From NCBI GenBank assembly GCA_025353435.1, contig JANXQR010000657.1, positions 1-12,418 on the forward strand: a stretch of DNA of 12,418 bases, read 5' to 3'. Below the pieces are notes generated by a model. The model was not told the origin of the DNA. It worked only from the letters and a program-made list of their open reading frames with translations, and did no database searches. Positions 7,679 through 12,418 of this stretch are shown piece by piece. The translations under genes were made by a program, and so were the position numbers. Position 1 is the first letter of the stretch. The number at the start of each line of letters is the position of its first letter. The stretch is from Acidobacteriota bacterium. Its GTDB lineage: Bacteria; Acidobacteriota; Terriglobia; Terriglobales; Acidobacteriaceae.

Positions 7679-8944
7679 CTACAGGTCTGCAGCCCACTCT
7701 GACACTGCCAGCGTCAGCAGCAGCACGCGCCGCAAGCCTGTTTCCCGGTCGCGCGCGGAATACCACTCGCGCAGCGTGTGCGCCCCGCCGCCCTCTCCGC
7801 CAGCGCCGAGCGAGATGGCCGCGACGCCTCGCGAAAGTGGGATGTTTCCGTCGGTTGAGCCGAGACGTGCCCCGGTCTGCAATCCGAGATGGCGATCAAC
7901 GGCACGTAGAGTCTCAAGAATCGGGGAGTCATCAGGAAGGCGAGCGGCGGGGCGGTCGCCGATTTTGGATATAGAAAAGGTCAGCAAACCGCGAGCCCGC
8001 ATGGAAAAGGATCGCTCGTTCCAATGGTCCACCGCATCCTCAACGGCACGATGGAGCGCGACTTCGAGGCGAACCAGTTCTTCGGCGCTTGTGGAGCGGA
8101 AATCTATGGTGGCGGCGGCGCTTTCGGGTATCGAATTGACGCTTGTTCCGCCGTGAATGGTACCGAGATTGAGCGTGGTTCGCGGCTCATCTGGCAGCGT
8201 GGTGGCGGCAATGGTGGCGAGTGCCGTTGCAAGGGCAGCAATAGGGTTGGGCGTTCCAGCATCCGTAAAGCTGTGTCCGCCGGGGCCGGAAATGCTGACC
8301 TGAAAGCGTCGACTGCCAAGTGCCTGTGTAACGGCCGAGTCGGCGCCAGCTCCATCGAGCACGATGTGCGCCGCGATTCGGCCAGCCAGCGATTTATTCC
8401 CGTACAAATGACGCACACCGCGGAGATCGCCTTCACCCTCCTCGCCCACGTTGCCAACGAAGAGCAGCGTGCACGGAGGTTCGATTCTTGAGGTGGCGAT
8501 TGCCTTGGCTACGGCGAGCATTCCAGCGACTCCGGCACAGTTGTCGCAGGCGCCGGGACAGTCGAGCCTGTCATTACCATCCACGTTGCGGACGACCGGA
8601 TTGAGTGGAGTTTCTAGTGGGAAAACGGTGTCGAGGTGTGCGGAGAGAACAACGATCGGACCGGTATTTTCGGCGCCAAGGTGAGGAGTAGGAAGGTACC
8701 CCAAAACGTTCCCGGCTTCATCGATCCGGATCTTTTCCAGGCCAATCTCCAGGAATCGAGCTGCCAGCCAATGGCCGCGAGCTTCTTCGCCGAATGGGGG
8801 TGCCGGAATGCCGCACAATTCTGCCTGCCAGTCCATGATTGTCTTCGGATTTCCATGCATCCACGCGAAGGCGGCGTGAACCGGCCGTTGCGCGGCAATG
8901 GTTGTGACACGGGAAAACGCATAAGTGCGGGAGAACGGCGGCAT
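7679..8944 (-). CDS. M20-family metallopeptidase
   Basis: From the ATG at 8944 (GGGAG about 4 bases upstream) the product has 421 residues. The frame stays open up to 9106, overlapping truA, but the added N-terminus has no family character. It is a di-zinc exopeptidase or deacylase of the M20 (PepT/ArgE/CPG2) clan. Ligands and catalytic residues are visible: AHLDTVFP with His103 and Asp105, GACDNCAG with bridging Asp134, GEEGEGD with catalytic Glu168 and zinc-ligand Glu169, LDGAG with Asp197, the dimerisation-domain GPGGHSF with His224, and GGAHTLREWYS with His389. The set is complete, so an active enzyme is expected. PepT-like tripeptide cleavage is the nearest guess; acyl-amino-acid or carnosine-like substrates are alternatives. 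There is no signal peptide, so it is cytoplasmic. It begins 79 bp after the truA stop on the same strand and precedes the amidohydrolase by 73 bp. Confidence 0.93.
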   Translation of the reverse strand: MPPFSRTYAFSRVTTIAAQRPVHAAFAWMHGNPKTIMDWQAELCGIPAPPFGEEARGHWLAARFLEIGLEKIRIDEAGNVLGYLPTPHLGAENTGPIVVLSAHLDTVFPLETPLNPVVRNVDGNDRLDCPGACDNCAGVAGMLAVAKAIATSRIEPPCTLLFVGNVGEEGEGDLRGVRHLYGNKSLAGRIAAHIVLDGAGADSAVTQALGSRRFQVSISGPGGHSFTDAGTPNPIAALATALATIAATTLPDEPRTTLNLGTIHGGTSVNSIPESAAATIDFRSTSAEELVRLEVALHRAVEDAVDHWNERSFSMRARGLLTFSISKIGDRPAARLPDDSPILETLRAVDRHLGLQTGARLGSTDGNIPLSRGVAAISLGAGGEGGGAHTLREWYSARDRETGLRRVLLLTLAVSEWAADL

Positions 8945-9023
8945 AGGGCTCCCATAAGGGTAGCAGTGAGGGGCTCGCCAAACGTTGATCGTCAACCGCT
9001 TGAATTTGGGATTCAGATTGAGC

Positions 9024-9863
9024 TCAATCGGGGTATTCAACCGAATGCAGGAAGAGTCCCTGCGCCGGAGCGGTGGGGCCGGCGGCTGCCCGGGCTCGAG
9101 CGGCAATCATTGCAGGAATTTCGTCTGCTCTTCGATAGCCTCTGCCCACATCGAGCATGGTGCCCACGAGGTTTCGCACCATGTGGTGGAGGAAGCCGTT
9201 CCCGCGAACCCTGTAAATCAAGAGAGTGCCCTCTTCGAGTAACTTCTCCTGCCAGATTGAACTAAAAATTGTGCGAATGGACGTGGGCGCCTCAGCCGCT
9301 TTGGATTCGGCGGACGCCTCCATTTCGGCTCGTGCAGTCTTGTCTGGATCGGTGGCGGCAAAGCTGAGAAAATCGTGGGTCCCTTCGAGGGCTTCTGCTG
9401 CACGCACAAGAGAAGGGAAGTCGAGCGGCCAGGGGTAGGCGTAGACGTAACGGGCGAGGAACGGCGGACAGAGCGTTCCATAATCCGCAAGTTTGGAGCC
9501 TTTGGTAGGTTTCTCGAGGAAGACTCGGTATTCGTAGGTCTTGGCTACGGTCGAATGCCGGGCGTGAAAAGTGGGAGGAACGTTGCACGCTTCGAGCACG
9601 CGAATGGCGGGTGGCAGAGTTCGATTGAGAGCGCGTCGCAGGTTTTCCGCCGGAATCGCGGCACGGAGGGCAAAGCTGGCCACCTGGGCGAGGGCGTGGA
9701 CGCCGGCGTCGGTACGGCCCGAGCCCTGCGGCAGCGGGCCCTCTCCCGTCACGCGCCGGAGGGCCTCCTGGAGTTCGCCCTGGATAGTGACCTGGCTTGG
9801 CTGCACCTGCCAGCCGCGGTAATCGGTGCCATCGTAAGCCAGCGTGAGCTTCCAATTGACCAT
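9024..9863 (-). CDS. truA: tRNA pseudouridine(38-40) synthase TruA
   Basis: The 279-residue enzyme isomerises uridines 38-40 of the tRNA anticodon arm to pseudouridine in the cytoplasm. The ATG at 9863 gives the canonical N-terminus, with LAYDGTDYRGWQ at 8-19. The catalytic aspartate is Asp52 in GSGRTDAGVHA (48-58), followed by the conserved KTYEYRV (108-114) and GNGFLHHMVRNLVGT (221-235). It is slightly longer than the common 245-270 residues because of an Ala/Glu/Lys-rich insert near 172-195. An upstream in-frame extension to 10172 is open but reads through a proline run with no family similarity, so it is rejected. The 15 bases before the start are almost all C on the coding strand, so there is no Shine-Dalgarno sequence. 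It is the first gene of the minus-strand group truA, M20 peptidase, amidohydrolase and permease. Confidence 0.97.
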   Translation of the reverse strand: MVNWKLTLAYDGTDYRGWQVQPSQVTIQGELQEALRRVTGEGPLPQGSGRTDAGVHALAQVASFALRAAIPAENLRRALNRTLPPAIRVLEACNVPPTFHARHSTVAKTYEYRVFLEKPTKGSKLADYGTLCPPFLARYVYAYPWPLDFPSLVRAAEALEGTHDFLSFAATDPDKTARAEMEASAESKAAEAPTSIRTIFSSIWQEKLLEEGTLLIYRVRGNGFLHHMVRNLVGTMLDVGRGYRRADEIPAMIAARARAAAGPTAPAQGLFLHSVEYPD

Positions 9864-9878
9864 GGGGGGTGGGGGGGG
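9864..9878. repeat. G6-T-G8 homopolymeric tract abutting the truA start codon
   Basis: The plus strand reads six G, one T and eight G directly next to the truA ATG, so the truA leader reads C8-A-C6 immediately before the start codon. The tract replaces the position where a ribosome site would be expected. Such tracts can slip during replication and the G-rich strand could form a quadruplex; both are inferences. Confidence 0.9.
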
Positions 9879-9983
9879 TGCTTCGAATTGAGAGGTTTCG
9901 TCCACTGATTCCAATCGATTTGAGCCGTTTCCAACAGGGTACTCGATCGGCCGAGAGGGCGGGGATTCAACCCATGCGTGCGA

Positions 9984-9989
9984 TATACT
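9984..9989 (+). promoter_or_regulatory. Candidate -10 box for the TolC-family gene
   Basis: TATACT matches five of six bases of the sigma-70 -10 consensus in a GC-rich setting, and lies about 210 bp upstream of the TolC-family ATG. No convincing -35 hexamer lies 16-18 bp upstream, and the TG at 9979-9980 is not in the exact extended -10 position. It is therefore a candidate only. Confidence 0.3.
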
Positions 9990-10081
9990 CAGCTTTCTGC
10001 AATCTTTCTGGCAGGAACGGGTGGGAACGGCGGGAACGAATCGTGCTCCCTGCACGTATTGGCCTTTATGTGGCTGTTTCA

Positions 10082-10145
10082 GGGGACATGAAGCGCAAGC
10101 TTCGACGCCGGACAATGATAATTTTGCGTCCGGGGACTGTCCCCG
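10082..10145. repeat. Structured inverted-repeat element, REP/MITE-like
   Basis: Three nested or consecutive inverted repeats fill 64 bp. The ends GGGGACA (10082-10088) and TGTCCCC (10138-10144) are complementary. Inside are GAAGC-GCAA-GCTTC (10090-10103), a 5-bp stem with a GNRA-type loop, and CCGGAC (10108-10113) pairing with GTCCGG (10128-10133) across an AT-rich 14-base loop. The element closes with the perfect 15-bp palindrome CGGGGACTGTCCCCG (10131-10145). Such dense symmetry outside genes suggests a REP- or MITE-type repeat, of the sort mobilised by IS200-like REP-associated transposases; no transposase is in the window. It lies in the leader of the TolC-family gene, where it could fold in RNA. 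There is no T-run after it, so a classical terminator is unlikely. Confidence 0.6.
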
Positions 10146-10199
10146 AACGTCTTGATGAATGGCACCCCACATGCCTCAACAGAGTCTTGGAGAGGAATC

Positions 10200-12275
10200 A
10201 TGCATTTGCACGGTACAAGTGTGTTTGAGCGCCCTAGTATTTTGGCGCGTGTAGTACGCGGAAAGTCGGGTCATCGGCTGCGCGCAATAGCGGCGGTCAT
10301 GTTGGGCGTGGCGACGGGAGTGCCGCCGGGATTTGCACAGGCCGCAGCACCAGCTCCCGACAAGCAGGCGTCGACTCTTCCTGTGGCTCCTACCCCGGTC
10401 TTGACGGAGCCCTTGAACCTTCGCCCCTCGGCGCGCGATTTTTCCAAGCCCGCGGGAAGGTTGCTGGGAAATCCGATCAATATGTATCGGGCAACCACCA
10501 TCCCCAAGGCCAGTTTTGTCAATTCAGTTCGCCTTGGCGAATTGGTAAAGGACGGCAAGATCTATCTGAGTCTTTCCGACGCCCTCGCTCTGGCATTGGA
10601 GAATAACTACGACATCGCCATTGCCCGATACGACCTTGATATCGCGGATACAGACTTGCTCCGAACCCGCACCGGGGCGACTCCGTTGGGGGTAACCGCT
10701 GGCTTGGTCCAAGGTACTCTCAGTGGGTCCAGTGCAACATTGTCCTCGGGCGGCGGCCCTGGCGGGACATCGGCAGGCTCGGGTGGCGCCGGATCAGGCT
10801 TCGGGGGATTGACGCTCAGCACATCCGGAGCCGGGCCCTTGCCGGAAAGCCTCGAACCTACGGTGACCGCAGGCTTGCAATTCCAGCGCGCGACGCAGCC
10901 TTCCAGCAGCTTTTTCACCGGCGGCGACACCTCGAACAACACCTACAACTTCGGCTACAACCAGGGTTTCGTGACGGGCACTGCGTTCCAATTCACATGG
11001 GACAACAGCAAGTCCACGTCGACCAACGCCGTCACGACCTTTAGCCCTCAATACAACGCGAGCTTCAAGGCCCAGGTGACACAACACCTGCTGCAAGGGG
11101 CGGGAATCTGGGTAAACAAGCGTTTCATTTACCAGGCTCAGAACAACCGGCGCATTACCGACTCGTCGTTCCGCAATCAGATTCTCTTCACAGTCAACCA
11201 GGTGGAGAACATTTATTGGGGCCTCGTGCAGTTGTACGAAGATGTGCAGGCCAAGGAGAGGGCCCTCGAGCAGAGCACCAAGCTGGAAAGCGACGTCAAA
11301 AAGCAGCTGGAAATCGGCACCATGGCGCCGTTGGATGTTGTGAGCGCCGACTCAACAGTCGCCACCGACAGGCAGGCGCTGATCAGCTCGCAGAGTAGCC
11401 TGAACTATCAGCAGCAGATCCTCAAGCAGGCCATTGCGCGCAACCTTAACGATCCCGCGTTGGTGGCGGCGCCAATCATTCCAACCGATCGCGTGAGCCT
11501 TGACCAGATCCCCGAAGAGCAGCAGTCGGTGGAGCAACTTGTTCAGGTGGCATTCCAGCAGAGGCCGGAGTTGGAACAAGCCGTGCTCACGCTGCGCAAC
11601 GACGAGATCACGCTGAAAGGCGCAAGGAATGCGCTCCTTCCGCAAGTGGATATTTTCGCTTATCTGAGCGGGTCGGGCGTGGCGGGAACCGTGAACCCAA
11701 AGCTTAACTGCGGATTCTTCGGGGGCGCTTGCCCGCCGAGCCTTGGAGGCTATGGAACGGCTCTCCAGGATTCGTTCAACAACTCCTCTCCGGACAAGGG
11801 AGTGGGGTTCAACCTCACCATTCCCATTGGCAACAAATTGGCGCAATCGGAACAGGCCCGGTCGTTGATGGAATATCGGCAGGCAGAATTGCGGCTCGAA
11901 CAGATCTACACGCAGATCCGCATGCAGGTTGTGAATGCGCAGTTTGCCTTGACCAATGATCGGGCGCAGGTGCAGGCTGACACCGCGGCCAGGGACTTCA
12001 ACAATCAAAGCTTCGAAGCGGAGCAGAAGAAGCTTTCGTTGGGCGCCTCCACGACCTCCCTTGTCCTTCAGCAGCAACGTAGCCTGGCGACGGCAGAAAA
12101 TAATCTGATTGCGGCACAGGCTCTCTATGCCAAGGACCGAGCTGGTTTTTATCAGATTCTGGCTTCGACCCTGCAGCACTACGGCATTAACTTGCAGGAT
12201 GCGGCATCCGGTGAAGTCAAGGCTGCTCCCGTCGTTCCCGGCGTCCAACCGGCCAAGGCGGCGGCAGCCCAGTAG
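10200..12275 (+). CDS. TolC-family outer-membrane efflux protein
   Basis: The ATG at 10200 is chosen because GGAG lies 7 bases upstream and a signal peptide follows; an ATG at 10155 or TTG at 10152 would add about 15 unlikely residues. The 691-residue product has a long basic n-region, a hydrophobic core near 28-42 and a cleavage site near 48 (FAQA then AAPAP). Two outer-membrane-efflux repeats form the TolC-like barrel and periplasmic helices. SLSDALALALENNYDIAIA starts at about 124, QLEIGTMAPLDVVSADS lies in repeat 1 near 369-385, and the matching LSLGASTTSLVLQQQRSLA lies in repeat 2 near 612-630. It is longer than the usual 430-500 residues because of an extended N-terminus, a Gly/Ser-rich insert (about 174-205) and extra barrel-loop sequence. 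A cysteine pair, Cys504 and Cys511, lies in a putative exposed loop. It would be the outer channel of a tripartite exporter, but no adaptor or pump gene is in the window. The C-terminus ends in an Ala/Pro/Val-rich tail. Confidence 0.93.
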   Translation: MHLHGTSVFERPSILARVVRGKSGHRLRAIAAVMLGVATGVPPGFAQAAAPAPDKQASTLPVAPTPVLTEPLNLRPSARDFSKPAGRLLGNPINMYRATTIPKASFVNSVRLGELVKDGKIYLSLSDALALALENNYDIAIARYDLDIADTDLLRTRTGATPLGVTAGLVQGTLSGSSATLSSGGGPGGTSAGSGGAGSGFGGLTLSTSGAGPLPESLEPTVTAGLQFQRATQPSSSFFTGGDTSNNTYNFGYNQGFVTGTAFQFTWDNSKSTSTNAVTTFSPQYNASFKAQVTQHLLQGAGIWVNKRFIYQAQNNRRITDSSFRNQILFTVNQVENIYWGLVQLYEDVQAKERALEQSTKLESDVKKQLEIGTMAPLDVVSADSTVATDRQALISSQSSLNYQQQILKQAIARNLNDPALVAAPIIPTDRVSLDQIPEEQQSVEQLVQVAFQQRPELEQAVLTLRNDEITLKGARNALLPQVDIFAYLSGSGVAGTVNPKLNCGFFGGACPPSLGGYGTALQDSFNNSSPDKGVGFNLTIPIGNKLAQSEQARSLMEYRQAELRLEQIYTQIRMQVVNAQFALTNDRAQVQADTAARDFNNQSFEAEQKKLSLGASTTSLVLQQQRSLATAENNLIAAQALYAKDRAGFYQILASTLQHYGINLQDAASGEVKAAPVVPGVQPAKAAAAQ

Positions 12276-12310
12276 ACAGCGACGAACCTTGCCGCTTGTG
12301 GATGTGGCGA

Positions 12311-12386
12311 GGGGACAACTGCAGCGCTGCGCGCTCGTTTGGGTTTCAGGTCGAGCGTGTGCTTGTGGCGATGCTCCCCTGTCCCC
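12311..12386. repeat. Loose GGGGACA...TGTCCCC inverted pair downstream of the TolC-family gene
   Basis: After the TolC-family stop the 143 bp to the window edge contain no complete gene. GGGGACA (12311-12317) and TGTCCCC (12380-12386) are complementary across 62 bp, with a perfect 10-bp palindrome GCAGCGCTGC (12321-12330) just inside. GCTTGTGG occurs twice, shortly before GGGGACA and again at 12361-12368. The outer heptamers equal those of the element at 10082-10145, although the interiors differ. It may be a related or degenerate repeat copy, or chance. No T-run terminator is seen for the upstream gene. Confidence 0.35.
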
Positions 12387-12418
12387 GGCAGCGTAGTCGA
12401 GGCTGCGGTAGGGTCCGC

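Larger units (their letters stand above)
9864..10199. promoter_or_regulatory. 336-bp divergent regulatory region between truA and the TolC-family gene
   Basis: The region separates divergent starts. Reading toward the TolC-family gene it holds the G tract at the truA start, a good -10 box TATACT (9984-9989) without a matching -35 box, three GGAACG units at 10014-10019, 10024-10029 and 10033-10038, and then the inverted-repeat element at 10082-10145. The third GGAAC is followed after 17 bases by CGTATT (10055-10060), which loosely fits an ECF sigma-factor promoter pattern (GGAAC plus CGT). The ribosome site GGAG (10189-10192), with AGAGGA at 10191-10196, precedes the ATG at 10200. If transcription starts just after 9989, the untranslated leader is about 200 bases and contains the repeat element. 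Confidence 0.45.

Noticed and set aside
7482..8156. 224-codon plus-strand frame
   Set aside because: Antisense across the amidohydrolase N-terminus and M20 peptidase C-terminus; Arg/Ser-rich shadow composition.
8478..8493. GGTTCGATTC resembling a tRNA T-arm
   Set aside because: Lies within the M20 peptidase coding sequence with no matching acceptor, D or anticodon stems around it.
10131..10145. Palindrome CGGGGACTGTCCCCG as a rho-independent terminator
   Set aside because: No T-run follows on either strand, and it lies just upstream of a start codon; a repeat or leader structure is a better reading.
9864..10172. N-terminal extension of TruA to an upstream start
   Set aside because: The extension reads through the G/C tract as a proline run and has no similarity to TruA, whose conserved N-terminus begins at the ATG at 9863.
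11352..12248. 298-codon minus-strand frame
   Set aside because: Antisense to the second half of the TolC-family gene, whose repeat motifs are clear.

Overview
The window looks like an ordinary, densely packed stretch of chromosome from a GC-rich, Gram-negative-type bacterium. The outer-membrane TolC-family protein and the exported amidohydrolase imply a cell with a periplasm. The overall look of the proteins (TruA with an acidic Ala/Glu-rich insert, a long TolC homologue with a Gly/Ser-rich insert, a multi-helix sensor-like membrane domain) suggests an Acidobacteriota member. That assignment is an inference from memory of family flavour, not a search result. There is no rRNA, tRNA, CRISPR array, integrase or transposase gene here.

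Layout, left to right. (1) Positions 778 to 1, minus strand: the N-terminal 259 residues of a multi-pass membrane protein that runs off the left edge, resembling the membrane sensory module of some histidine kinases or PAS proteins. (2) Positions 967-2772, plus strand: a FAA1/FadD15-type long-chain acyl-CoA synthetase. (3) Positions 3364-2705, minus strand: an uncharacterised membrane protein with an HHIHH motif, whose 3' end overlaps the 3' end of the synthetase gene by 68 bp. (4) Positions 3546-4883, plus strand: a GT1 glycosyltransferase of the CrtX/UGT/macrolide type. (5) Positions 9863 to 4902, minus strand: four co-oriented genes, truA, an M20 peptidase, an exported YtcJ-type amidohydrolase and an EamA-type permease, spaced 40-79 bp apart and possibly one transcription unit. 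(6) Positions 10200-12275, plus strand: a large TolC-family outer-membrane protein.

The most structured non-coding DNA is the 336-bp divergent region between truA and the TolC-family gene. It holds a G6-T-G8 tract abutting the truA start codon, a plausible -10 box, three GGAACG units spaced 10 and 9 bp, and a 64-bp element (about 10082-10145) with nested inverted repeats ending in a perfect 15-bp palindrome. A looser GGGGACA...TGTCCCC pair lies just beyond the TolC-family gene, so that gene is bracketed by related termini, like a scattered REP/MITE-type repeat.

Functionally the genes do not form one obvious pathway. The acyl-CoA synthetase and glycosyltransferase could both serve lipid or glycolipid metabolism. 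The peptidase, amidohydrolase and permease could serve scavenging or export of amide or peptide metabolites. The TolC homologue is an orphan in this window. I see no convincing novel multi-gene system. The items most worth a second look are the HHIHH membrane family, the repeat element and the truncated sensor-like gene at the left edge.
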